Shown here: in pieces, positions 27,382 through 37,753 of the stretch
Position numbering within the stretch: the stretch's first letter is position 1
Layout: every line of letters begins with the position of its first letter
Assembly: GCA_016703945.1 (NCBI GenBank)
Contig: JADJBC010000002.1
Coordinates: 124,001-188,000 of the forward strand
Direction of reading: 5' to 3'
Source of the DNA: Candidatus Aalborgicola danicus
Lineage (GTDB): Bacteria > Pseudomonadota > Gammaproteobacteria > Burkholderiales > Burkholderiaceae_C
Length of the DNA: 64,000 nucleotides
Position numbers and translations under genes: made by a program
Notes under the pieces: model-generated
What the model saw: only the letters and a program-made list of their open reading frames with translations
Told to the model about the DNA's origin: nothing
The model's database searches: none

Positions 27382-28730
27382 GCGCAAGCAGCATGGTGAA
27401 ACGTGCCATCAACGGATCTCTGTTGGCGTGTCTGCTGATCGCAGCACCGGGTCACGCACAAAAGACGGAGCAGGTCTGGGGTTACAAGGTCCGTCCGGGC
27501 GATCGGCTGATCGATATTGCCAAGTCGTATCAAAAGAACCCGGACGACTGGAAAAAGCTGCAACAAAGCAATACGGTACCAGACCCCAAGCTGTTGCAGC
27601 CGGGCAAGCAGATCAACATCCCGGTAGCCGACCTCAAACAAGGCGATCCATTTGCGGCGGCCGTCCTGGTGCACGGCGAGGTGCAGCGGCTCGACAAGTC
27701 GGGGCAACCCGTTGCCAAGGTGGTCTCTGGTGACGTGCTGAAGACGGGGGACACCATCCAGACCGGTGCACGCAGTACATTGACCGTTCGCTTTGCCGAT
27801 GACTCCCGGATGCTGGTGACAGAGAAAAGCAAAATCACCCTGTCCAGCCTGGTCAACTACGGCAAGACCGGCATGGCAGACACCAAGGTTCAGGTGCATC
27901 AGGGTGGCACCGACTCGCAGGTATCGCCACAAAAGGGGCCGGTTGCGCGCTATGAAATCAGCACCCCCGCGCTTAACCTTGCCGTGCGCGGAACGGGTTT
28001 TCGCATACAGGTTGATGAGGGAAATGGGGCAACCCGCACCGAGGTCGTCGAAGGGCTGGTTGCCGGTGAATCCCAAGGAAGTCAGGCCATGATTGCCGCA
28101 GGCTTTGGCATCCTTGCTGAACCCGGAAAAGCGCTCGGGCAGCCCACGCGACTGCTGAACGCACCGGTTCTCAGCGAGACTTCGAACCTGGTTAAAAAAT
28201 TGCCGGCGCGCTTTGAATGGACCCAACTGGCTGGCGCGCTGCGGTACCGCGTACAGATGCTTGCGGTGGTCCAGGGCAATGACGCGATCATTGTGGATGA
28301 AGTTTCGGACAACAACAAAGCGCAGTGGGACGAACTGCCCGATGGCGACTATCGGCTGCGGGTGCGCGGGATTGATGCCTCGGGACTGGAGGGGGCCAAT
28401 GCAACCAAGGCCTTTACCGTGAAGACCCGTCCCGAGCCACCTGAACTCAGCCTGCCGAAAAATGAACACCGCTCGGTCGATGAAAAAGTGGTGTTTCGAT
28501 GGTCGGTCGCTCCACAAGCCCAGGACTACCGTTTTCAGCTGGCCGAGGACGCCGAGTTCAAGAATCTGGTGGCAGCGGTGCCCAGGATCGCCGGTAGCAA
28601 CCGCGCGGTATTGTTTGCCGTGCCGGCGGGCCAATACTACTGGCGAGTCGCCAGCATCACCAGTACGGGAGACGTTGGCCCATTCAGCGATGCGTTTACC
28701 TTTACGCGCAGTGCGGCTGCAACCCAGTAA
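27378..28730 (+). CDS. Periplasmic LysM-FecR domain protein
   Basis: This 450-residue protein has a signal peptide (GSLLACLLIAAPGHAQ), a LysM peptidoglycan-binding domain at about 34-83 (YKVRPGDRLIDIAKSYQ; LLQPGKQINIP), and a FecR domain at about 105-210 (VLKTGDTIQTGARSTLTVRF; ALNLAVRGTGFRIQVDEG). It continues with fibronectin-like beta repeats (RFEWTQLAGALRYRVQM; VVFRWSVAPQAQDYRFQLAE). Its ATG overlaps the tpsA stop (ATGA), so production is coupled to the exoprotein. FecR-like proteins of this type repeatedly accompany CHASE2 cyclases and large adhesins. A role as wall-bound sensor or tether for TpsA is my inference. Confidence 0.82.
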   Translation: MSASSMVKRAINGSLLACLLIAAPGHAQKTEQVWGYKVRPGDRLIDIAKSYQKNPDDWKKLQQSNTVPDPKLLQPGKQINIPVADLKQGDPFAAAVLVHGEVQRLDKSGQPVAKVVSGDVLKTGDTIQTGARSTLTVRFADDSRMLVTEKSKITLSSLVNYGKTGMADTKVQVHQGGTDSQVSPQKGPVARYEISTPALNLAVRGTGFRIQVDEGNGATRTEVVEGLVAGESQGSQAMIAAGFGILAEPGKALGQPTRLLNAPVLSETSNLVKKLPARFEWTQLAGALRYRVQMLAVVQGNDAIIVDEVSDNNKAQWDELPDGDYRLRVRGIDASGLEGANATKAFTVKTRPEPPELSLPKNEHRSVDEKVVFRWSVAPQAQDYRFQLAEDAEFKNLVAAVPRIAGSNRAVLFAVPAGQYYWRVASITSTGDVGPFSDAFTFTRSAAATQ

Positions 28731-28789
28731 CGCGAACAATGCGCAACAAACGCTTTTGGGTCATGTTCGCGGCGGCCCGTGTTTGAACC

Positions 28790-30989
28790 ATGGCTAAAGC
28801 GCGGTTGTTCGGCGGCCCCTGGACTCGTAAACGGATATCTCAGTTCTTGATGCGGGCACTGTTGCCGACGGCAATCGTGGCCTGTTTTCTGGCGGTGCAA
28901 TACCATGACCCCCTGGAACGAATGCGCCTTCGGGATTTCGCGTTTGACTGGCTACACAAGGTGCATCCTGGCGCTTACGTCGAAGACGTACCGGTCAGAG
29001 TGGTGGCTATCGACGACAAAAGCCTGGAAACATTAGGCCAATGGCCCTGGCCCCGCACGGTATTGGCGCAGATCATTGACCAGCTGAAAGCGTTCGGTGC
29101 GCGGGTGGTCGTGCTGGACTTGATTTTGGCCGAATCGGATCGAACGTCACCCAACGTAGTCAAGCAGTTCTGGCCCGAAAACGCCCAACTCGACGCATTG
29201 CTTCAGACGTTTCCATCGCACGACGATATATTGGCAGCGGTCTTTTCGCAGAGCCGGGTCGTAACAGGAATCCAGGCATTTAACTCGGATACCCATAGGC
29301 CCTTGCCCGAGCGCAAGGCGCATATTGCGGTAGAGGGCGGAGACATTGTTTCCTGGGTAAGAAGTTGGTCCGATGGGACGGGCAATTACCCTCCCTTGGT
29401 TGGTTCTGCTATGGGTGCAGGCATTATCACCACGGCACCCGATCACGACGGGATTCTGCGATCGATGCCATTGGTGAGTGCACTGGGTGACGAACACGTC
29501 CTTTATCCCAGCCTGGCACTGGAAGCGTTAAGGGTGTACCTGGGGTCCAGTGATTTGTTGGCGAAGTTTGCTTCCCCGCAGAAAGCTGGATGGCTGCAAC
29601 AACCAGGAATCGAAGGCATCCAGGTGGGGGGTGCCGCTTACCTGCCAACGTCACCGGAGGCGCGCGTGTGGTTACACATGCGACCAAAATCGAATGACCG
29701 CTATGTGTCCGCGATTGACATCCTCGAAGGCAAGGTCGAGCCCAGGCGCATCAGGGATCACATTGTTGTGATCGGTGCCACGTCTGTCGGGTTGGGTGAT
29801 GTGGTTCGCACACCATTGGGTGAATTGGTGCCTGGGGTGGAAGGTCACGTCCAGTTAATCGAGCAGATGTTGACCAATGGGTACCTGTTGCGTCCTGCAT
29901 GGGAAAACGCCTTTGTGACGGGTCTGATATTGACCTATGCACTGGCGATGGCGCTGATGCTGGCGTACTTTCGCCCTGTCTGGTCTGTGGTGCTGGTATG
30001 GGCGGGTGTGGTCGGTCTTTTGGGCTTTTCGATATGGCTTTTTAGCAGCCAATACCTCTTGTTTGACCCCTTGTTCCCGGCATTGGGGCTGGTTGCGCTT
30101 TTCCTGTCGCTGTTTGTACCAGGTTACTTGCGGACCGAACAACAGCAGCGCTGGATCAAGACCGCATTTTCCCGCTACGTCTCGCCCAACCGGGTGAAGT
30201 ACCTGCAGGAGAACCCCGAAACACTGGTGCTGGGCGGTGAATACCGGGAATGTTCCTTCGTGATGACCGACCTGGCAGGGTTCACCTCGATGATGGAGAA
30301 ATACGAACCTGCGATGCTGTCGTCCTTGCTGAATGAATACCTGAACAGCATGATTGAAGTAGCCTTTGCACACGACGGTACGCTCGACAGGATTGTGGGG
30401 GATGCCGTCGCCGTGATGTTTTCTGCCCCTGTGATTCAGTCCGGACCATGCGGCGCGCGCTGTGCGCTGTGCGTTGGCGATGGACAAGTTTGCCAACGCT
30501 TTTAGCCAGAGTCAGCAAGCGCGCGGCGTGCCCTTTGGGCGGACCCGCATCGGTGTGAATACCGGCAATGTCATGGTGGGGAATTTTGGCGGGAAGGTGA
30601 TGCTCGACTACCGCGCCCTGGGTGACGCCATCAATACGGCGGCCCGGCTGGAGACCATCAATGGCCAACTCGGAACCCGTATGTGTATCAGTGAATCCAC
30701 GGTCAGCCAAATCGAAAACTTCCGGGGTCGTCCGGGGGGCCGCCTGGTGCTCAAGGGAAAAACCGTCCCGATCACGGTCTATGAGCCACTCACCGAGGAA
30801 GAGGATGCGAGCGAGCGTGTCGCGCAGTACCGTTCGGCCTATGCGCTGATGGATGCCGAATCTCCTGAGGCGGGAGATGCCTTCAAGTTGTTGGCCACCC
30901 AATACCCCGACGATCCGCTGGTCGTATACCATGCGAAAAGGTTTGAAGCAGGTGACACCGGGAGCCTGGTGGTAATGAGTCGGAAATAG
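28790..30989 (+). CDS. CHASE2-domain class III adenylate/guanylate cyclase (frameshifted)
   Basis: The intended protein is about 733 residues. An N-terminal membrane helix is followed by an extracytoplasmic CHASE2 sensor (VRVVAIDDKSLETLGQWPWP; VVVLDLILAESDRTS), three membrane helices (about residues 365-440) and a cyclase domain. Metal-binding Asp residues lie in VMTDLAGFTSMM and DRIVGDAVAVMF; the purine-side Lys is replaced by Arg. LDYRALGDAINTAARLE carries the catalytic Asn and Arg. One extra G at 30443-30444 (TCCGGACC for TCCGACC) truncates the frame at 30505; removing it restores QSDHAARAVRCALAMD. It probably makes a cyclic nucleotide in response to periplasmic state. It lies 59 bases after the FecR gene. 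Confidence 0.87.
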
Positions 30990-31054
30990 TCGGGGCTTCA
31001 AGGGCCATCTGGCTCCGAGGACTTCGTCCACGGGGGCTCGCGGTCTTTTGGGTG

Positions 31055-34000
31055 TTAAGAGATCGACTTGGAGGTTCCGTACCCGCCCCCGCCCGGCGTG
31101 TGAATCTCGAACACATCCCCAGCCCGCATCTCGGCTTGCCCGATGTGGCCCAGGTCCTCCATGCTGCCGTCAACGCGCACCACCCGATTGATGCCCACCT
31201 GCCCGCTCTCCCCGCCCGCCATGCCGAACGCGCCATGGATACGCCCGTTGGACAGAATGCTGGCCGTCATGGCCTCCAGAAAGCGCACGCGGCGCACACC
31301 GCCATTGCCGCCATGCCATTTTCCCGCCCCGCCTGAGCCCTCGCGAATGGCATAACTCTCCAGTCGCACCGGGAAGCGGAATTCAAAAATCTCAGGGTCG
31401 GTCAGGCGCGAGTTGGTCATGTGGGTCTGGACCACGCTAGTGCCGTGGAAGCCGCCAACCACATCGCCCGCCGCATTGCGCAGGACCCCGGCACCCGAGC
31501 CGCCGGAAATGGTCTCGTAGTACTGGTACTGGGCGTTGCCAAACGTAAAGTTGTTCATCGTGCACTGGCTGGCCGCCATCACACCCAAGGCGCCATACAG
31601 CGCATTGGTGATGCAGCTCGACGTCTCCACATTGCCGGCCACCACCGACGCCGGTGGATTCGGGTTGAGCATGGAGCCGCTCGGGATGATGACCTGCAAG
31701 GGTTTGAGGCAACCGGCGTTCAGCGGAATGTCGTCGTCCACCAGGGTGCGGAACACATACAGCACGGCGGCCATGCACACCGCCGTGGGCGCATTGAAGT
31801 TGTTGAGCTGCTGCTCGGAGGTGCCGGTGAAGTCGATGACCGCGCTGCGCTCTGCCGCATTGACGCGGATCGCCACCTGGATCCGCGCGCCGTTGTCCAG
31901 CGGTAAGGTGAAGGCGCCGTCTTTCAGGCGCGTGATCACGCGGCGCACGGATTCTTCTGCGTTGTCCTGCACGTGGCGCATATAGGCCTGCACCACGTCC
32001 AGGCCAAAGTGGTCCACCATCTTGCGCAGCTCTTGCACGCCTTTCTCGTTGGCGGCGATCTGGGCGTTCAGGTCGGCCATGTTTTGCTGCGGATTGCGAC
32101 TTGGGAATTCACCGCTTTGCAGCAAAGCCACCATCGCGGCCTCGCGCAGCACGCCCCGGTCCACCAGCTTGAAGTTGATGATCTGCACGCCCTCCTCCTC
32201 GATGCGGGTCGAGAAGGGTGGCATGGAGCCCGGCGTGGTGCCACCGACATCGGCGTGGTGGCCCCGGCTACCCACATAAAACGTCGGCTTGCCATCCAGA
32301 TAGACCGGCGTGATGACGGTGATGTCCGGCAGGTGCGTGCCGCCATGGTAGGGGTCGTTCAACACATACACATCGCCCGGCTGCATGGTGGTGGCGTTTT
32401 CGCGCACCACGGTCTTGATGCTCTCACCCATGCTCCCCAGATGCACCGGCATGTGGGGCGCGTTGGCGATCAGGTTGCCTGTGGCGTCGAACAGTGCGCA
32501 GCTAAAGTCCAGCCGCTCCTTGATGTTGACCGAGTAGGCGGTGTTCTGCAGTTGCAGGCCCATCTGCTCGGCAATGTTCATGAACAGGTTGTTGAAGACC
32601 TCCAGCAGCACCGGGTCCACGGTCGTTCCCGCTGCAAATTTGATAGCGCGCTCTTCAGTCCTGACGAGGGCTAGGTGGTCAAATTCCGTAAGGGTTGCGG
32701 CCCAGCCGGGCTCCACCACGGTGGTGGCGTTCTTCTCGGCAATGATGGCCGGGCCGGGGATCACGTCACCGGGACGCAGGTCCTCGCGCACCACCAGGGC
32801 CGCGCGCACCCACTCGCCACCCGAGTACATGCGCACCCACTCGCGCACCGCGCCACAGGCGTGCAGATCACGCGCCGGGTGCAGGGCATGGCGAGGCTCC
32901 TCGGGCGCGTCACCGGCAATCACGGCCTCCACCGATACCGCCTCGACGACCAGCCCCTTCCCCTGCATCAGGAAGGCAAAGCGCTGGCGGTAGGCGGCCT
33001 CAAAGCCGGCCACGACCAGGGCCACCGTGGCCTGTGCATCGGCCGCCTGTGGGTAGGCCACCACCAGGGCCGAATCACTGCCCTCGTAGCGCACATGCAC
33101 GCGGCGGTGGACGGTGATGGCGCCCTGGTTGACCTGCTGGCGCAGCAGTTCGCCTTGGGCTTGTGCCGCCAGCGCATCCAACTGGGTGACGATGGCGGGC
33201 AGCGCGTCCACCTGCAGCTTGACCTCCACCGCTTGTTCCTTGATCACGGTCTGGTCGGCCAGGCCCATGCCATAGGCGCTGAGTACACCGGCCAGCGGGT
33301 GCACGAAGACGCGCGTCATGCCCAGCGCGTCGGCCACCAGGCAGGCATGCTGGCCCCCGGCGCCACCAAAGCACTGCAGGGTGTAGCCGGTCACGTCGTA
33401 GCCACGGGCCACGGAGATCTTCTTGATGGCGTTGGCCATCTGCTGCACGGCGATGCTGATGAAACCTTCGGCCACCTCCTCCGCTGGGCGGCGGGTTCTT
33501 TCCGCCAGTTCGGCAAACTGGGTTTGCACCGCTTCCAGGCTCAGGGCCTCGTTGGCCTGCGGGCCAAACACCTTGGGGAAGTAGCGCGGCTGGATCTTGC
33601 CCAGCATCACGTTGGCATCGGTCACCGCCAGCGTGCCGCCGCGCCGGTAGCTGGCCGGGCCGGGGTTGGCGCCCGCGCTCTGCGGCCCCACGCGAAAGCG
33701 CGCGCCGTCAAACGCCAGCAGCGAGCCGCCACCGGCCGCCACGGTGTGGATGCTCATCATGGGCGCGCGCATGCGCACGCCCGCCACCTGGGTTTCAAAC
33801 TCGCGCTCGAACTCGCCAGCGTAGTGGCTCACGTCGGTGGACGTGCCGCCCATGTCAAAGCCAATGATCTTCTCAATGCCGGCAATGGCTGCCGTGCGCG
33901 CCATGCCCACAATGCCACCGGCCGGGCCGCTCAAAATCGCGTCCTTGCCCTGGAAGGCGTGCGCATCGGTCAGGCCACCGCTGGACTGCATGAAGAAGAG

Positions 34001-34738
34001 CTTGACGCCCGGCATCTCGCCGGCCACCTGCTCCACATAGCGGCGCAGGATGGGCGACAGGTAGGCATCGACCACCGTGGTGTCGCCGCGGCTGACGAAC
34101 TTCATCATCGGGCTGGTTTCGTGCGAGGTGCTGACCTGGGTGAAGCCCACCTCGCGCGCCAACCGGGCCGCCGCCTTTTCATGGGCGGTGTAGCGGTAGC
34201 CGTGCATGAACACAATGGAAACACTGCGTAGCCCTCGTCCGTATTGATTGAGTAGCTCCTGTTTTAATAGCACCTCGTCCAGTGCTTTGACCACCTCACC
34301 ATGCGCGCCCACGCGCTCCTGGGCCTCCACCACGGCGCTGTACAGCAGCTCGGGCAGCTGGATGTTGCGGTCAAAAATGCGCGGGCGGTTCTGGTAGGCA
34401 ATGCGCAGCGCATCGCGAAAGCCGCGCGTGGTGACCAAGAGCGTGGGCTCGCCCTTGCGCTCCAGCAGCGCATTGGTGGCCACCGTGGTACCCATCTTCA
34501 CGCACTCCACCTGATCGGGCGTCACCGGTTCACCGGCTTTCAGACCCAGCAGGTGGCGGATGCCGGCCACGGCGGCGTCGCGGTATTGCTCGGGGTTTTC
34601 GCTGAGCAGCTTGTGCGTGACCAGCGTGCAAGTTCCATCAGCGTTGGGGCGCTTGCCGACCACGTCGGTAAAGGTGCCGCCGCGGTCGATCCAGAATTGC
34701 CAGAGCTTGCGGTCCAGGGGGGTGTTGCTGTTTTGCAT
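31055..34738 (-). CDS. 5-oxoprolinase (ATP-hydrolysing), fused HyuA-HyuB type
   Basis: This 1227-residue cytoplasmic enzyme is predicted to hydrolyse 5-oxo-L-proline to glutamate using ATP. The HyuA half shows WIDRGGTFTDVVG, KMGTTVATNALLERKGE, FDMGGTSTDVSHYAGEFE and GPQSAGANPGPASY. The HyuB half begins near residue 705 (VDPVLLEVFNNLFMNIAEQM) and shows NDPYHGGTHLPDITVITPVY and the terminal VFEIHTPGGGGYG. Length fits eukaryote-like OPLAH. Related N-methylhydantoinases cannot be ruled out, but these are usually split. Codons about 156-171 and 685-702 lie in copies of the dispersed repeat. It is the last gene of a minus-strand operon with a TRAP transporter and DUF1445. I see no obvious terminator after 31055. 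Confidence 0.88.
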   Translation of the reverse strand: MQNSNTPLDRKLWQFWIDRGGTFTDVVGKRPNADGTCTLVTHKLLSENPEQYRDAAVAGIRHLLGLKAGEPVTPDQVECVKMGTTVATNALLERKGEPTLLVTTRGFRDALRIAYQNRPRIFDRNIQLPELLYSAVVEAQERVGAHGEVVKALDEVLLKQELLNQYGRGLRSVSIVFMHGYRYTAHEKAAARLAREVGFTQVSTSHETSPMMKFVSRGDTTVVDAYLSPILRRYVEQVAGEMPGVKLFFMQSSGGLTDAHAFQGKDAILSGPAGGIVGMARTAAIAGIEKIIGFDMGGTSTDVSHYAGEFEREFETQVAGVRMRAPMMSIHTVAAGGGSLLAFDGARFRVGPQSAGANPGPASYRRGGTLAVTDANVMLGKIQPRYFPKVFGPQANEALSLEAVQTQFAELAERTRRPAEEVAEGFISIAVQQMANAIKKISVARGYDVTGYTLQCFGGAGGQHACLVADALGMTRVFVHPLAGVLSAYGMGLADQTVIKEQAVEVKLQVDALPAIVTQLDALAAQAQGELLRQQVNQGAITVHRRVHVRYEGSDSALVVAYPQAADAQATVALVVAGFEAAYRQRFAFLMQGKGLVVEAVSVEAVIAGDAPEEPRHALHPARDLHACGAVREWVRMYSGGEWVRAALVVREDLRPGDVIPGPAIIAEKNATTVVEPGWAATLTEFDHLALVRTEERAIKFAAGTTVDPVLLEVFNNLFMNIAEQMGLQLQNTAYSVNIKERLDFSCALFDATGNLIANAPHMPVHLGSMGESIKTVVRENATTMQPGDVYVLNDPYHGGTHLPDITVITPVYLDGKPTFYVGSRGHHADVGGTTPGSMPPFSTRIEEEGVQIINFKLVDRGVLREAAMVALLQSGEFPSRNPQQNMADLNAQIAANEKGVQELRKMVDHFGLDVVQAYMRHVQDNAEESVRRVITRLKDGAFTLPLDNGARIQVAIRVNAAERSAVIDFTGTSEQQLNNFNAPTAVCMAAVLYVFRTLVDDDIPLNAGCLKPLQVIIPSGSMLNPNPPASVVAGNVETSSCITNALYGALGVMAASQCTMNNFTFGNAQYQYYETISGGSGAGVLRNAAGDVVGGFHGTSVVQTHMTNSRLTDPEIFEFRFPVRLESYAIREGSGGAGKWHGGNGGVRRVRFLEAMTASILSNGRIHGAFGMAGGESGQVGINRVVRVDGSMEDLGHIGQAEMRAGDVFEIHTPGGGGYGTSKSIS
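32633..32686 (+). repeat. Dispersed ~55-bp repeat, copy 3 (inside 5-oxoprolinase, antisense)
   Basis: TGCAAATTTGATAGC, then GCTCTTCAGTCC, then TGACGAGGGCTAGGTGGTCA fits the repeat consensus, most strongly at the GACGAGGGCTAG box. It encodes part of DHLALVRTEERAIKFAAG, in the weakly conserved join between the HyuA and HyuB halves. Confidence 0.55.
34227..34272 (-). repeat. Dispersed ~55-bp repeat, copy 4 (inside 5-oxoprolinase, sense)
   Basis: On the minus strand TGCTATTAAAACAGGAGC, then TACTCAATCAATAC, then GGACGAGGGCTACGC matches the repeat. It encodes VLLKQELLNQYGRGLRS between the better-conserved LDE and VSIVFMHGYRYTAHE. This is a surface helix, so the segment is tolerated without a frame change. 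Confidence 0.6.
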
Positions 34739-34773
34739 GGTGTAAGTCTATTCTTGAGACAAGGCTAGCCTGT

Positions 34774-35733
34774 TTAGTTGAGGTAATAAGGAACAAAAAT
34801 GGCGTTGGCCTCGTTGCCTACCGAGCGTACCCACTCGCGTGAGAAGCGTTCGCCCATGTGTTTGATTTCGCGCTCCAGGTCTGGCGACAGGCGCTCGATC
34901 TTGATGCCGTTGCGCTGCAGCTCCCGGGTCGAGTTCTGGGCCACGGCCTCGCTGGCCTCCCAGCCCCGGCGCTGGGCCTCGGCAGCGGCCTTCAACACCC
35001 CGGCACGGGTGTCCGGTGCCAGTTGCGCAAAACTCTTGGTGCTGACAAACACGATATTCTTCGGGAACCAGGCGTTGATCTCGTAGTAGTACTGGATGGG
35101 GCCCCAGACCTTGTTCTCCACACCGGTCACGGCCGACGTGATCATGGTCTCCAGCCGCCCTTCCCCCAAGGCCCGCCCGACATCGCCCATGGCTACATCC
35201 ACCGGCACAGCGCCCAGCATCTCGGCAATGCGAATGGTGGTCTGGTTGTAGGTGCGCATCTTCAGGTGTTTGAAATCGACCAGTGTCTTGATGGGCCGGG
35301 TGGCGTACAGGCCCTGGGGTGGCCACGGCACGGCATACAGCACCTGCAAGCCACGCTGGGCGAAGGCTTTCTCAATCCCGGGCCGCTGCAAATCCCATAG
35401 CCTTTGGGCCCTCTGGTAGGTGCCCACGACGAAGGGGATGGAATCGGCTCCGGCCAACGGGATGTCCTTGACCATGCTGGTCATGATGGTCTCGCCGGCC
35501 TGCACTTTTCCGTCCTCCACCGCCTGGCGGATGTCACCGAGCTTGAACAGACTGCCGTTGGGCGCCAACTCAATGCGCAATTGGCCCTTGGTCGCTGCCT
35601 CCACTTCACGCCCAAACTGGGCAATGTTTTCGGTGTGAAACGACTCGGCACGGTAACCAGTGGCAATTTTCCAGGTGGACTGGGCGTGCGCCACCGTTGC
35701 CGCGCACAGCGCAGCGATCAGAATCAGTTTCAT
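34774..35733 (-). CDS. TRAP transporter solute-binding protein (DctP family)
   Basis: This 319-residue periplasmic protein has a signal peptide (MKLILIAALCAATVAHAQ). The fold signatures include FHTENIAQFGREVEAATKG, IRQAVEDGKVQAGE, LYATRPIKTLVDFKHLKMRTYN with the carboxylate-binding Arg, and PVDVAMGDVGRALGEG. It starts at 35733 with AGGAG upstream. It lies between dctM and the 5-oxoprolinase gene and is the second DctP of this operon, so it may widen the substrate range of the same DctQM. The ligand is an organic acid; given the context, 5-oxoproline or glutamate-derived acids are plausible, but this is inference. Confidence 0.88.
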   Translation of the reverse strand: MKLILIAALCAATVAHAQSTWKIATGYRAESFHTENIAQFGREVEAATKGQLRIELAPNGSLFKLGDIRQAVEDGKVQAGETIMTSMVKDIPLAGADSIPFVVGTYQRAQRLWDLQRPGIEKAFAQRGLQVLYAVPWPPQGLYATRPIKTLVDFKHLKMRTYNQTTIRIAEMLGAVPVDVAMGDVGRALGEGRLETMITSAVTGVENKVWGPIQYYYEINAWFPKNIVFVSTKSFAQLAPDTRAGVLKAAAEAQRRGWEASEAVAQNSTRELQRNGIKIERLSPDLEREIKHMGERFSREWVRSVGNEANAIFVPYYLN

Positions 35734-35798
35734 GGAACAACTCCTGGGGGGTTTTGGGTTCGACAGTCGGAACAAAAGGTGAATCTGCGGCGCGGGGG

Positions 35799-37093
35799 TC
35801 AGGCCATATTGCGCGGCATCCACAGCACCAGATCGGGGATGAAGTAGGTCAGGAACACCATGACCACATCACCACAAAGAAGGGAGCGGCCACCCGGGCC
35901 AGGTACATCAGCTGCTTCTTGGTCAGGCCCTGCAACACGAACAGGTTGAAGCCCACCGGCGGCGTGATCTGCGCCATCTCCACCACCAGCACGATGAAGA
36001 TGCCAAACCAGATCAGATCAAAGCCAGCCTTCTCCACCGTGGGCAGCAGCACCGACATGGTCAGCACCACCATGGAGATGCCGTCCAGAAAGCAGCCCAG
36101 TACCACGAAGAAACCGATCAACAGCACAATCAGCATCAGCGGCGACAGATTCAGTCCCCCAATGAACTCCGCCAGGTGGCGCGGCAGACCGATAAAGCCC
36201 ATGGCCAGCGTCAAAAAAGCGGCACCGGCCAGGATCAAACCAATCATGCAGTACACGCGGCAGGCGGCCATCAGACCGGCCTTGAAGGTGGACCAGGTCA
36301 ACGTGCGCTCAATGCCGGACAGCAGCAGCGAGCCGGCCACCCCCAGCGCGGCAGCCTCGGTGGCGGTGGCAATGCCGGAGTAAATGGAGCCCAGCACCAG
36401 CGCAATCAGCGACACCACGGGGATCAGGTTGCGCCCTTCGTAAATCTTCTGCGCAAAGCTCATGGCGGCATCTGCCGGTGGCACCTTGTCCTTGTTGAAC
36501 AGCGCCCACACGATGATGTAGCCGCTGAACAGCGCCGCCAGTACCAGGCCCGGAATCACCCCGGCGATGAACAGCTTGGCAATCGACACGTTGGCCGCCA
36601 CGCCGTACACAATCATGATGATGGACGGCGGTATCAGCAGGCCCAGCGTGCTGGCCCCGGCCAGGGTACCGATGGAGATGTCCTCCGGGTAGCCGCGCTT
36701 CTTCAACTCGGGCAGCGAAATCTTGCCAATGGTGGCGCAGGTCGCCGCGCTGGAGCCCGACACCGCCGCGAAGATGGTGCTGCCAATCACGTTGACATGC
36801 AGCAGGCGCCCCGGCAACCAGCCCAGCCACGGTGCCAGGCCCTTGAACAGGCCTTCCGACAGTTTGCTGCGGAACAGGATTTCGCCCATCCACAAGAACA
36901 GCGGCAGCGCCGACAGGGTCCAGCTCGACGTGGAGCCCCAGATGGTGAGCAGCATCGCGTCGCCCACCGGGCGCTGCGTGAACAGCTCCATGGCAATCAC
37001 CGCCACACCCAACAGGGACAGACCAATCCACAGGCCGGAGCCCAGCACAATAAAGAGCATCACGATCAATGCCCCGGCAATCAAGATATCCAT
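35799..37093 (-). CDS. TRAP transporter large permease DctM (frameshifted near the 3' end)
   Basis: The intended protein is about 431 residues with 12 membrane helices of the DctM family: GSTIFAAVSGSSAATCATIG, LGLLIPPSIIMIVYG, GIATATEAAALGVAGSLL and ITPPVGFNLFVLQG. It drives solute import by the sodium gradient. Near 35868 one G is missing (ATGTGGTC for ATGGTGGTC), so the frame stops early at 35849; the shifted frame gives VFLTYFIPDLVLWMPRNMA up to TGA at 35799-35801, the normal DctM ending. A sequencing deletion is likely. It is 30 bases from dctQ and 65 bases from the next dctP. Confidence 0.9.
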
Positions 37094-37123
37094 GGTGTTC
37101 TCGCTCGGTAGTGGTGGTGGGGT

Positions 37124-37636
37124 CTATTCGGCACGGGCGGATTCACCGTCGGCTTCTTCAAAGAAAGGGCGGCCCTGGATGCGGCTGACCAGCGCGTCAA
37201 CAAAAGACACCGCAAAGCCAATGCAGCCCAGCAGCATGAAGAGTTGGGGAATCCACAGCGGCGTCACGTCCGCCGCGGGCGACACGTCGTGGTAGACATA
37301 GGACTGCCACACCATGCGGCCCGCATACCAGGCAAAGAAGATGCTCAGGGCCGACGCGGCAGCCAGGCACCAGTACTCAAAAATATTGAGCACACGGGGC
37401 GACAGCTTTTGCAGCACCATGCTGACGCGAATGTGGTCGCCATGGCGCAGCGACGCCGGCAGCGCCAGGAACAGCGTGGCGGCAATGCAATAACCCGCAT
37501 AGGCGTCCAGCCCGGGGATGTCCCACAGGAACTGGCGCGCTGCGACCCCCAGCATGATGACGCCAAACGAGGCCACCATTGCCACGCCGGACAGGGCCAG
37601 CAGCAGCTTGTAGAAATTTTTGACGAGCGTGTTCAT
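37124..37636 (-). CDS. TRAP transporter small permease DctQ
   Basis: This 170-residue protein has four membrane helices, beginning LLLALSGVAMVASFGVIMLG and then WDIPGLDAYAGYCIAATLFL, the family's conserved DAYAGY segment, and later PLWIPQLFMLLGCIGFAVSF. The start ATG 37636 is preceded by CAGGAG. It pairs with the DctM encoded next. Its closest relative in the window is the DctQ at 41742, which shares PG-DAYAGY and DVTPLWIPQ/DATPLWIPQ, so the two TRAP systems are paralogues. Confidence 0.9.
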   Translation of the reverse strand: MNTLVKNFYKLLLALSGVAMVASFGVIMLGVAARQFLWDIPGLDAYAGYCIAATLFLALPASLRHGDHIRVSMVLQKLSPRVLNIFEYWCLAAASALSIFFAWYAGRMVWQSYVYHDVSPAADVTPLWIPQLFMLLGCIGFAVSFVDALVSRIQGRPFFEEADGESARAE

Positions 37637-37753
37637 GGCGTGCTCCTGGAGAGACGGCTGAAAAAGAGGGAGAAAAGGGCCCGGCGCGGACTGCACCGGG
37701 TGGGTCAGGCCCCAGCGCGCTGCGTTGGCGGCACCGGAACCTGCAGTTGTGGC

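Noticed and set aside
26520..28739. A 739-codon minus-strand open frame opposite tpsA and the FecR gene
   Set aside because: It is antisense to genes with clear domains, has no recognisable motif, and long open antisense frames are expected at this GC content. The same holds for 32675-34231(+), 37244-38941(+) and 10910-12562(-).
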